Of a stretch of 50,794 nucleotides of DNA, positions 7,633-15,582 are shown piece after piece. This stretch comes from CAKSUT01 sp045542335 (GTDB lineage: Bacteria; Bacillota; Clostridia; Oscillospirales; CAG-382). Location: assembly GCA_045542335.1 (NCBI GenBank), contig JAZQKV010000098.1, positions 1-50,794 on the forward strand, given 5' to 3'. The notes below the pieces were generated by a model. The model was not told the origin of the DNA and made no database searches. It worked only from the letters and a program-made list of their open reading frames with translations. Position 1 is the stretch's first letter, and each line of letters starts with the position of its first letter. The position numbers were made by a program, and so were the translations under genes.

Positions 7633-10600
7633 ATGAAAAAAATCCTATGCTCAATTCTTGCCATGACAATGCTTTTGGCTTCTGTCATGCTTGTTCCCTC
7701 AACTGCCTCAGCCGAGGGAGAAACGCTCGTTTTGCCCTACACTTCGGCTATGAATGCAGTTGTGGACAACAAAGACACCTGCACCGCAACAAAGAATTTT
7801 GAAGTTGACGGTAAAAAGGCAGTTCTTGTCATCCCCAATCCCAAGTCCGAAAAGGGAGGCTCCATTCTTCTCGACTCATGGGACCTCGCAACCAAGGGGT
7901 TTGACCTTGATAAATTCGGTTACATGGTTGTTTCCTACAAATATGTTACCGACACGCCTGCATACACAGGTCCTATGAAGGTTAATTTCCTCACAAGAGG
8001 CGGAGTTCTTACAAAACCCGTTTCCATGACCTCAAACGAAAACATAGTTGCGAACACATGGGCAACCGCAACGTTCAACTTTAAAGACCCGATTCAGAGC
8101 GCTCTCAACACCGAAATGAGCGAACATATCCTCGGTCAGATGCACCTTTCACCTCTTGGTACAGCAAGTGTATATGACATGAAGGATACCGATATGATTT
8201 ATATCGAATCGCTCACTCTTTATGCTGACAATCCAAATCCCAACGGAACATATGGTGTGTCCTTTGTAAAAGGCGACAGCATGGCAAAGGGCGATGACCT
8301 TCCCCAGATGAGCAAAGCTACGGGTGAAACCATTACTCTTCCCGAATGTCCCTATACACTTGATGGCTTCAACTTCACAGGTTGGAAGTGGAGCACTGAC
8401 AGTGTAATCTACAAAGCAGGCGATACAGTTGTTGCTCCGGAAGCTCCTTCAACGTTTTCAGCGGTGTGGACACGAATCGGAGAGGCAGCTGTTACAGGTG
8501 CTACCCTCACACTCACTTATAGCAATATTCTCAACGCCATTGTTGGCAACAGAGATACTGCAGTCTACACAAAGAATGTTGACGTTGACGACAGAAAAGC
8601 CGTTCTTCTCGTTCCTAACCCCATTTCCACCGCAGGAAGCATTACTCTTGACTCATGGGATCTTGCAACCAAGGGATTTGACCTTGATAAGTTCGGATAT
8701 ATGGTTGTTTCCTATAAATATATGTCAGATTCCCCCGCTTATAACGGTCCTATGAAGATTAACTTCCTCACAGGCGGTGCGGCTCTTACAAAAACAGTAA
8801 ACCTTACCTCCAACGAAAATGTTGTTGCAGGAGACTGGGCGAAGGCTACCTTCTGCTTCAAGGATGCTGTTAAGAGCTATCTCAACCCCGGCAACGCAAC
8901 CCACATTCTCCGTCAGATGCATTTCTATCCTTTCGGAACAACAAATGTTGACACAATGAAGGATAGTGATATGCTTTACATTGAAAGCGTTACACTTTAT
9001 TCTGACAATCCCGATCCTGATTTTCAGTTTACCATAACCTTTGAAAAGGGCGACATCAAGGCAACAGGTGAGCAAATTGAACCTCTGAAGTATGCTGCAC
9101 AACAGGTTATTACTGTTCCCGAATGTTCCTACAACCTTGAAGGCGCAACTTTCGGCGGTTGGAGATGGAACATGGACGACAAGGTTTACAAGCCCGGCGA
9201 AACAATCACAAACCCTGCGGCTCATTCTTCCTTTACTGCTGTGTGGGAGCTTGAAAAAGTGATTGCTGACAGCATTGTTCTTCAGTATCCTGCTTACTAC
9301 ATGGGCAACATCAACAAGCACACATATTTGATCTCCGGAAACGACATTATTGACGGCGTGAAGGTTATCAAAGCTGTACCCAATCCCGACAATGAAAAAG
9401 AGAGTGTAATGGGCATTGACTGTTGGGATTACAAAAAAGCAAATGTAGATCTCGACATATACAAGTATATGCAGGTTACATACAAATACGTTTCCCCCAA
9501 TCCCAAGGCAGATCTTCACATGGCATACAACTTCATGACAAGCGGAATATTTGAAAAAGCTCACAAGGCTTATTCCGTTGAACCCCTTGAAGCAAACACA
9601 TGGGCTGTTGCGAACTTTGATATTTCCGAAATGGCAAATCTTGGTAAAGAGGGCGTTGAACACGTCTTCAAGCAGGCTCATATGTATCCTTTCGGAGATG
9701 CAACAAACAAGCAGCTCACCAAAGATGACGTTATTTACATTTCACAGCTTGAATTCTTCAAAGAAAACCCCGGAAGCGAAGTTCACAAGTCCTATGTGAC
9801 AGGTTACACAGATGGTACATTCAAACCCAACAAGACTCTTTCAAGAGCCGAGGCTTGTACAATTGTTGCAAGACTTATCGCTTCCGAAACCGACATTGCC
9901 TCTGCAACTAAATCTGCGTTTACAGATGTGACCGCAGACAAATGGTATTTCGGAAACATTGCATTCCTTGAAAGCAAAGGACTGCTTGCTTCTTACAGCG
10001 GAGCATTTCTCCCTGACCAGCCCATAACAAGAGCCGAATTTGCAGAGCTCGCATTTAACATGGGTCTTGCAAAAGAAAATCCTGACAACAAGAAGAGTTT
10101 TACAGACGTAACCGAGGCTCATCCTAAATATAAGGCAATCATGGCGGCGGCATCGGCAGGTCTTATTAACGGCTATGATGATGGCACTTTCCTCCCCGAC
10201 AGAGCTGTTACCCGTGCGCAGGTTGTGACAATTGTCAACCGTGCAAGAAACAGATTTGTCAACAAGGATTCTCTCTCCTCCAAGCTTCCCAACATTTTCA
10301 CCGACGTAAACGCAAGTCATTGGGCTTATTATGACATTGTTGAAGCGGCAGTTGGTCACACATCAAAGATGGCGGAGGACGGCAAAGAAAAGTGGCAAGG
10401 CATCCACTCACTTGATATTACAAACTTCTCCGAGAGCGAAGCTTTCATCTATCAGCTTGACAAGAAAGTTGAACAGCGCATTGCTGAAATAAGAGATACA
10501 AAGGATTCGATAACCGTCAAGGGTATCAAGTATTATGTTTCGGCTGACGGAAGCGACGAAAACGATGGTCTTTCACCCGAAACAGCATGGAAAACAATCG

Positions 10601-11832
10601 CTAAAGTAAACTCTGCAACCCTTACAGGAAATGATGCGGTTCTTTTCAGACGTGGTGACACGTTCAGAGGCGCAGTTATAAGCCGTGCCGGTGCAACCTA
10701 TGCGGCATATGGCGAAGGCGCAAAGCCTATTCTCACTCCATCCCCAGAAAACTCCGCATACAAGGAAGCTTGGATTGCAACAGATGTTCCCAATGTTTAC
10801 AAGTATCACAACAAGGTTGACAACAATGTCGGCGCAATTGTTTACAACGGTGGCGGCAAGGGAATGGAAAACGTTGCAAGAATGGTGCTTCTCAACAAAC
10901 CTGCCGAAGACGGCTCTGTTACAGACAGAACCTCCGGAAAGGTTTACACGGGTCTTGAAAGCCTTGAAAACAACTATTTCATTCACGAAGTTGACACCCA
11001 CGAGATTTATTGGAGAGTTGACGAGGGCAACCCCGGTGAAATTTACAAGTCCATTGAAATGAACCCTGCACAGCACGGTTTGAGAGTAAACTCTCTTGGT
11101 GCAACGATTGACAATCTCTGCTTTATGTATGCCGGAAATCACGGTGTAAGCGGTCCCTCCTGCAAGAATCTTATTGTAACAAACTGCGAGTTCGGTTACA
11201 TCGGCGGTTCTAAGCAAGGTAGCTTTGAATCAACAGGCAGATACGGTAACGCTGTTGAAATTTATGGAAGCTGCGACAACTATCAGATTAAGAACTGCTA
11301 TGTTTACCAGGTTTACGATGCAGGTATTACGCATCAGATAAGCGCAGGTACCGGAAACTGTCTTATGAAAGATGTTCTTTACGAAAACAATATTATTGAA
11401 TACTGCACCTACAATATTGAATACTTCCTCTCTGCTTCTCCCAATGAAACAGACGAACGTCGCATGGAAAACATTGTTATGAGAGGAAATATTCTCAGAA
11501 ATGCAGGCTTTGGTTGGGGTTATCAGAGACCCGACAGAAGCAGCGATGCAAGCGTAAAGGGCTGGAGCAGCTACAACAGAGCTGACGGCTTTGTGTTCGA
11601 AAACAACATCATCGACAGAGCCCGTTGCGTGCTTCTCCACATCGGTGCTGATTATGCGCAGTGGCTTCCCACCTTCAAGAACAACACTTATGTTCAGTAT
11701 TATCCCTCGAAATTCATCCAGTTCGGTCAGAATCCCGTTAAGGAATATCCCTTCAACGGCACGGTGACGGATGTGCTTGAAAGTGTTGTGAATGAGGAAA
11801 ATTACACAGTTCACTTTGTGAAGCAGAAGTAA
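7633..11832 (+). CDS. S-layer-anchored surface protein with C-terminal beta-helix domain
   Basis: The 1399-residue product starts at ATG 7633 (AGGAG 8 bases before). Residues 1-27 are a signal peptide (cleavage after STASA). Three related beta-sandwich-like modules begin near residues 32, 291 and 548 (shared text such as TKGFDLDKFGYMVVSYKY in the first two); modules 1 and 2 are each followed by an InlB/Listeria-Bacteroides-type repeat (GFNFTGWKW, GATFGGWRW, ending FxAVW). SLH domains follow at about 717-765, 762-815 and 822-880 with a partial fourth near 888 (GYDDGTFLPDRAVTRAQ). The last 430 residues, from KYYVSADGSDENDGLSPETA near 966, resemble right-handed parallel beta-helix proteins such as polysaccharide lyases. 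I infer wall attachment via SLH and polysaccharide binding or cleavage; no catalytic residue can be assigned. SLH domains in mid-protein are unusual. Confidence 0.88.
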   Translation: MKKILCSILAMTMLLASVMLVPSTASAEGETLVLPYTSAMNAVVDNKDTCTATKNFEVDGKKAVLVIPNPKSEKGGSILLDSWDLATKGFDLDKFGYMVVSYKYVTDTPAYTGPMKVNFLTRGGVLTKPVSMTSNENIVANTWATATFNFKDPIQSALNTEMSEHILGQMHLSPLGTASVYDMKDTDMIYIESLTLYADNPNPNGTYGVSFVKGDSMAKGDDLPQMSKATGETITLPECPYTLDGFNFTGWKWSTDSVIYKAGDTVVAPEAPSTFSAVWTRIGEAAVTGATLTLTYSNILNAIVGNRDTAVYTKNVDVDDRKAVLLVPNPISTAGSITLDSWDLATKGFDLDKFGYMVVSYKYMSDSPAYNGPMKINFLTGGAALTKTVNLTSNENVVAGDWAKATFCFKDAVKSYLNPGNATHILRQMHFYPFGTTNVDTMKDSDMLYIESVTLYSDNPDPDFQFTITFEKGDIKATGEQIEPLKYAAQQVITVPECSYNLEGATFGGWRWNMDDKVYKPGETITNPAAHSSFTAVWELEKVIADSIVLQYPAYYMGNINKHTYLISGNDIIDGVKVIKAVPNPDNEKESVMGIDCWDYKKANVDLDIYKYMQVTYKYVSPNPKADLHMAYNFMTSGIFEKAHKAYSVEPLEANTWAVANFDISEMANLGKEGVEHVFKQAHMYPFGDATNKQLTKDDVIYISQLEFFKENPGSEVHKSYVTGYTDGTFKPNKTLSRAEACTIVARLIASETDIASATKSAFTDVTADKWYFGNIAFLESKGLLASYSGAFLPDQPITRAEFAELAFNMGLAKENPDNKKSFTDVTEAHPKYKAIMAAASAGLINGYDDGTFLPDRAVTRAQVVTIVNRARNRFVNKDSLSSKLPNIFTDVNASHWAYYDIVEAAVGHTSKMAEDGKEKWQGIHSLDITNFSESEAFIYQLDKKVEQRIAEIRDTKDSITVKGIKYYVSADGSDENDGLSPETAWKTIAKVNSATLTGNDAVLFRRGDTFRGAVISRAGATYAAYGEGAKPILTPSPENSAYKEAWIATDVPNVYKYHNKVDNNVGAIVYNGGGKGMENVARMVLLNKPAEDGSVTDRTSGKVYTGLESLENNYFIHEVDTHEIYWRVDEGNPGEIYKSIEMNPAQHGLRVNSLGATIDNLCFMYAGNHGVSGPSCKNLIVTNCEFGYIGGSKQGSFESTGRYGNAVEIYGSCDNYQIKNCYVYQVYDAGITHQISAGTGNCLMKDVLYENNIIEYCTYNIEYFLSASPNETDERRMENIVMRGNILRNAGFGWGYQRPDRSSDASVKGWSSYNRADGFVFENNIIDRARCVLLHIGADYAQWLPTFKNNTYVQYYPSKFIQFGQNPVKEYPFNGTVTDVLESVVNEENYTVHFVKQK

Positions 11833-11839
11833 AACATTT

Positions 11840-11872
11840 AAGGGTACGGCGTTTGTCGTACCCTTATTTTTT
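11840..11872 (+). terminator. Intrinsic terminator of the surface-protein gene
   Basis: AAGGGTACG (11840-11848) pairs with CGTACCCTT (11857-11865), followed by ATTTTTT. Confidence 0.93.
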
Positions 11873-12150
11873 GTCTAAAAGCCTTTTTAGCACATATTCA
11901 ACAAGTTATTGTGCAGAATGAAGTAATGGTCTTTAATTGCGGTTGAAGACGGATATGACAAAAGAAAGGTATTGCTACAAATCACTCTTCAATGTACTAC
12001 ATAACAAGCACAATAAGTCACGATAATGCGGTAAAGCTCTTTGCGATGCACTATAGAGCAAGGCACAATGAGTCATTGAATACTTTGTGAAATACGCAAA
12101 GTATTTGTCACCTCGTGGCGATTCTGAACATAAATCCCAGTGTTCTGTAT
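11873..12150. repeat. Gene-less stretch with imperfect direct repeats and a hairpin
   Basis: I see no credible gene here. Two related segments of about 30 bases, 11991-12020 and 12045-12075, share CACAATRAGTCA and an upstream ATGYACTA motif, 54-55 bases apart. ATACTTTG...CAAAGTAT (about 12080-12105) forms a hairpin. A 64-codon minus-strand open frame runs through it but shows no ribosome site or family match I recognise. The pattern resembles a small dispersed intergenic element. Confidence 0.45.
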
Positions 12151-12152
12151 AG

Positions 12153-12191
12153 AAAAAAGTCCCCTGCAAGCCGAAATACGACCTGCAGGGG
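12153..12191 (-). terminator. Intrinsic terminator of the NhaC-family transporter gene
   Basis: Minus-strand CCCCTGCA (12184-12191) pairs with TGCAGGGG (12161-12168), followed by ACTTTTTT. Confidence 0.92.
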
Positions 12192-12220
12192 TAACTTATG
12201 TGTTTTTTACTTCCGTAAGA

Positions 12221-14071
12221 TTATTTCTTAGCAGTAACTGCTTTGATACCAAAGAGTGTGGCAATCATAAGAACAATTGCGATAGGAAGTACAATAAACG
12301 CATTGGGAACAAAGCCTGCGATTATGTATGCAACAAAGGAAACGATTGCAGCTGTAATCGCATAAGGAAGCTGTGTGGAAACGTGCGCAATGTGGTTGCA
12401 CTGTGCACCGGCGGATGCCATGATTGTGGTATCCGAAATAGGAGAACAGTGGTCACCGCAAACAGCACCTGCCATACAAGCGGAGATTGCAACGATTGTG
12501 AGGTTGCCATCGAAGCCGTTGAATACTGCGAGCACGATAGGAATAAGGATTCCGAATGTACCCCAGGATGTACCTGTGGAGAAAGAAAGTCCAACAGCAA
12601 TAAGGAAGATAATTGCAGGGAGGAAGTTAAGGAAGGATGCCGCAGAGCTTCTTACGATGCTTGCAATAAACACTGTTGCGCCAAGGCTGTCTGTCATACC
12701 CTTAAGAGTCCATGCGAATGTGAGGATAAGGATTGCAGGAACCATTGCCTTAAATCCTTCGGGAATGGATTCCATAAGCTGACTGAACTTGAGAACGCCG
12801 TGTCTTGCAACCATGAAGTATATAACGATGATAACAAGAGCAACGATAGAACCAAGAGCAAGACCAACGCTTGCATCACAGTTAGCAAAAGAGTCAACAA
12901 AATTGTGGAAGCAATCGCCGGAAGCATCAAAGAAACCACCGGAGTAAATCATGAAGAGAATGCAGGAAATGATGAGGATAACAACGGGGAGAACAAGGTC
13001 AATAACCTTACCCTTGGGGTTGTCCTGAGCCTCAGCAGAAGCTTTACCCGCATCATCAAGAACTGTAAAGATGTCACCCTTTTCGGTTGCATTTGTTTCA
13101 TGAAGCTTCATAGGACCAAAGTCAAACTGTGTCAAAGAGAGAGTAACCATCATAATTATTGTGAGAAGAGCGTAGAAATTGAAAGGAATTGCGCTTACAA
13201 AGAGTTCAAGTCCGTTCATACCGCTTCCCTCTGCAAAGCCTGCAACAGCAGCTGCCCAGGAGGAAACGGGAGCGATGATACAAACAGGAGCTGCGGTTGC
13301 ATCGATAAGGTATGCAAGCTTAGCTCTGGAAATCTTGTTTGCATCAGTTACGGGGCGCATAACGCTACCAACTGTGAGGCAGTTGAAATAGTCGTCAACA
13401 AAGATAAGACATCCGAGGATGATGGTTGCAATTTGTGCGCCGACTCTTGACTTTATGTTCTTGCTTGCCCATCTTCCGAATGCGGCGGAACCGCCTGCCT
13501 TGTTCATCATTGCAACAAGTGCACCGAGAACAACAAGGAAAATGAGGATACCTACATTATAGGAATCAGCAAGACTTGTGATGAAGCCGTCGTTTACCAT
13601 GTGGGTAACGGTGCCTTCAAAATTGAAGTTTGCATAAAAAAGTGCGCCGGAAAGGATTCCGAGGAAAAGTGAGGAATAAACTTCCTTTGTTATAAGTGCA
13701 AGCACGATTGCAATAACAGGAGGAAGAATGGACCAGATGGAAGCATAGAAAGGTGTGATTGTATCTCGAAGAACTTCCACTGCTGCAGCGAGGTTTTCAA
13801 CAACATTTGCGTCGTTCTGCAACGCTCCGTCATAACCGTCGATGTAGCTCTGTGCATAATCACCGTATTCTTCTTCAGATACGGATTCGGGCTTTTCTTC
13901 TTCTGCCATGCCGTCAATTACATACTGAACGTAGCCGGGAACTTCGTAAGCAACAGCTTCTTCAGCAACCGCTTCAGCTTCAGTTGCCATTACAGGACAG
14001 GCAAACAGAGAAACTGTGATAAAGAGTGCCGCAACAAGAGCAAGCAATCTCTTTGCAGATTTGGTGTTCAT
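12221..14071 (-). CDS. NhaC-family transporter, probable lysine importer (LysW-like)
   Basis: The 616-residue membrane protein has the Na+/H+ antiporter NhaC domain with about a dozen hydrophobic segments and the family's conserved stretches (FVDDYFNCLTVG, SFSTGTSWGTFG, CGDHCSPISDTT). A lysine riboswitch in its leader ties it to lysine supply; NhaC-type proteins under this riboswitch have been proposed as lysine transporters, so sodium-coupled lysine uptake is more likely than pure Na+/H+ exchange. The N-terminus is odd: a signal-peptide-like segment (1-29, ending PVMA) is followed by about 75 strongly acidic residues (EAEAVAEEAVAYE..., SVSEEEYGDYAQ) before the first canonical helix near 112. 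The ATG at 14069-14071 follows AAGGAGG; an upstream in-frame start at 14116 lies in the attenuator and is unlikely. Confidence 0.85.
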   Translation of the reverse strand: MNTKSAKRLLALVAALFITVSLFACPVMATEAEAVAEEAVAYEVPGYVQYVIDGMAEEEKPESVSEEEYGDYAQSYIDGYDGALQNDANVVENLAAAVEVLRDTITPFYASIWSILPPVIAIVLALITKEVYSSLFLGILSGALFYANFNFEGTVTHMVNDGFITSLADSYNVGILIFLVVLGALVAMMNKAGGSAAFGRWASKNIKSRVGAQIATIILGCLIFVDDYFNCLTVGSVMRPVTDANKISRAKLAYLIDATAAPVCIIAPVSSWAAAVAGFAEGSGMNGLELFVSAIPFNFYALLTIIMMVTLSLTQFDFGPMKLHETNATEKGDIFTVLDDAGKASAEAQDNPKGKVIDLVLPVVILIISCILFMIYSGGFFDASGDCFHNFVDSFANCDASVGLALGSIVALVIIVIYFMVARHGVLKFSQLMESIPEGFKAMVPAILILTFAWTLKGMTDSLGATVFIASIVRSSAASFLNFLPAIIFLIAVGLSFSTGTSWGTFGILIPIVLAVFNGFDGNLTIVAISACMAGAVCGDHCSPISDTTIMASAGAQCNHIAHVSTQLPYAITAAIVSFVAYIIAGFVPNAFIVLPIAIVLMIATLFGIKAVTAKK

Positions 14072-14087
14072 AAAATGAACCCTCCTT

Positions 14088-14131
14088 AAAAATATAAAAA
14101 TTGCCGCAGCTTGCAAAAAGCTTCACGGCAA
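14088..14131 (-). terminator. Attenuator terminator of the lysine riboswitch
   Basis: Minus-strand TTGCCG...CGGCAA with inner AAGCTT/AAGCT pairing (14101-14131) is followed by TTTTTATATTTTT, between the aptamer and the ribosome site. A second pairing, TGCAAAAAC (14142-14150) with GTTTTTGCA (14167-14175), lies just upstream and could take part in the switch. Confidence 0.8.
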
Positions 14132-14190
14132 AAAAACACTCTGCAAAAACATATGCTCAAAAAACAGTTTTTGCACATAAATTCTTTACT

Positions 14191-14337
14191 ATGATAGCTC
14201 TCCACAAATTTGTGACAGTCCGATGCATATTCTGCACCGTCCCAGCAGGAAAAGCGGCTATTTTCCCACTTCGGCGATGACCCCTTTCGGAAAGCTTACA
14301 AGTTTACTCCCCTACTCTTGACCACCGCAACCTCTAT
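14191..14337 (-). ncRNA. Lysine riboswitch aptamer (L box)
   Basis: The minus strand contains the conserved L-box blocks in order: AGAGGTTGCG, AAGAGTA, GGGGTCATCGCCGAAG, CTGGGACGGTGCAGAATATG, GGACTGTCAC, then GTGGAGAGCTATCA. The order and spacing match the five-way-junction lysine aptamer. An intrinsic terminator follows before the start codon, so lysine should cause premature termination and switch the transporter off when lysine is abundant. Confidence 0.93.
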
Positions 14338-14355
14338 CCATATTTTCACAATATA

Positions 14356-14384
14356 CTTATACCATATTTTTTGAATTTTGTCAA
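14356..14384 (-). promoter_or_regulatory. Promoter of the riboswitch-transporter unit
   Basis: Minus-strand TTGACA (14379-14384), 17 bases, TATAAG (14356-14361), ending about 20 bases before the aptamer. Confidence 0.85.
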
Positions 14385-14560
14385 GGACAATTTGTTAATA
14401 TTGCAAAAAGCTGAACAAAAAAACACTAAATATGATGTTTTTATTGTTTTTGCGCATCAAAAATTGCGACTTTACAGCAAAGACAGACTAAAAATGTGGC
14501 GCTTAATGTACATTTTCAGCTATTTTTTTGCATTTTGCGCGATAATAATTACAAAAGTGA

Positions 14561-14589
14561 TTGACAAAACGATTTTTTTCTGTTATAAT
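14561..14589 (+). promoter_or_regulatory. Promoter of the parA-like gene
   Basis: TTGACA (14561-14566), 17-base spacer, TATAAT (14584-14589). Between this and the divergent transporter promoter (14385-14560) I see only A/T-rich sequence. Confidence 0.88.
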
Positions 14590-14665
14590 GTATGTTGACA
14601 CTTTACGTATATTTAATATTTCAATTGATCCTGCAAATCTTATTATACAAGAACGGATGTAGATA

Positions 14666-15436
14666 ATGAACAGTGAATGCAAAATTTTCTCTTTTGCCAA
14701 CCAGAAAGGCGGAGTTGGAAAGACAACCTCTGCTGTGAATCTTGCGGCAAGCACAGGGGCGTTAGGAAAAAAAACTCTGCTTGTTGATCTTGACCCGCAG
14801 GGTAACTGTACAAGTGGCGTTGGCATAAGCAAAAGAACAGATCTTTCGGTTTACGATGCACTTATAAATGCAAAGGTTACGGAATCTGTCATCAACAAGA
14901 CAAAGTTCCCGAACCTTGACATTCTTCCCTCTAACATTGCGCTTGCAGGTGCGGAAATTGAGCTTGTTGACATCGAAAAGCGTGAGTTCAGACTAAAGCG
15001 TGCGCTTGAGCTTATCAAGGACAGATATGATTACATATTTATTGATTGTCCTCCGTCGCTCAGTCTTCTCACGATAAATGCTCTTTGTGCGGCTGACGGT
15101 GTTATTGTACCAATGCAATGTGAATACTTTGCTCTTGAGGGACTTTCTCAGCTTACAATGACTATTGCGCAGGTGAAACGTCTTTACAATCCCGGACTTG
15201 AGCTTTCGGGCGTTATTATTACGATGTTTGACGGAAGACTCAATCTTTCGCTTCAGGTGCTTGAGGAAATCAAAAAGCACTTTGCGGGAAAAATTTATAA
15301 AACGCCTGTGCCGAGAAATGTAAAGCTCAGCGAAGCTCCGAGCTACGGCACTCCTGCTCTCTTTTATGACAAATATTCCAAGGGTGCGGCGGCATACCTT
15401 GAAATTGCCCGGGAGCTTATTGGAAAGAAAAAATGA
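14666..15436 (+). CDS. ParA/Soj-family ATPase without adjacent ParB
   Basis: The 256-residue protein has the deviant Walker A motif KGGVGKTT (residues 14-21), the Walker A' LVDLDPQGNCTSG and the switch region FIDCPPSLSLLTINA, all typical of chromosomal Soj/ParA ATPases that help segregate chromosomes with ParB/Spo0J on parS sites. The length is normal. Unlike the usual soj-spo0J pair, no parB follows: the gene is a single transcription unit with its own promoter and terminator, facing a convergent peptidase gene. It may act with a ParB coded elsewhere or have another positioning role. The ribosome site is weak (GGATG before the ATG). I leave the gene name open. Confidence 0.88.
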   Translation: MNSECKIFSFANQKGGVGKTTSAVNLAASTGALGKKTLLVDLDPQGNCTSGVGISKRTDLSVYDALINAKVTESVINKTKFPNLDILPSNIALAGAEIELVDIEKREFRLKRALELIKDRYDYIFIDCPPSLSLLTINALCAADGVIVPMQCEYFALEGLSQLTMTIAQVKRLYNPGLELSGVIITMFDGRLNLSLQVLEEIKKHFAGKIYKTPVPRNVKLSEAPSYGTPALFYDKYSKGAAAYLEIARELIGKKK

Positions 15437-15444
15437 CAAATTCA

Positions 15445-15474
15445 CCCCGTTTTCGGAAGAATCCGAGAACGGGG
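15445..15474 (+). terminator. Terminator of the parA-like gene
   Basis: CCCCGTTTTCGGA (15445-15457) pairs with TCCGAGAACGGGG (15462-15474); the T tail (TATTGTTAT) is short. It starts 8 bases after the stop codon. Confidence 0.75.
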
Positions 15475-15529
15475 TATTGTTATGCCTATTTGCAGGTTAA
15501 ATCAACGTCAGATTAAAACGAACATGAAC

Positions 15530-15568
15530 TGATAAAACAAGCGGCGCTACCAAGCATGGTAACGCCGC
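15530..15568 (-). terminator. Terminator of the prfA-aminopeptidase operon
   Basis: Minus-strand GCGGCGTTACC...GGTAGCGCCGC followed by TTGTTTTATC, 14 bases past the aminopeptidase stop. Confidence 0.8.
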
Positions 15569-15582
15569 CATTTTGAATACAT

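Noticed and set aside
8725..9681. 318-codon minus-strand open frame
   Set aside because: Shadow of the surface-protein gene; its cysteine/valine-rich text is typical of a reversed frame.
11975..12169. 64-codon minus-strand open frame
   Set aside because: No ribosome site; overlaps the transporter terminator and an imperfect repeat.
12140..13450. Cysteine-rich 436-codon plus-strand open frame
   Set aside because: It lies opposite the NhaC-family transporter gene, has no ribosome site, and covers the terminator; its composition is that of the complementary strand.
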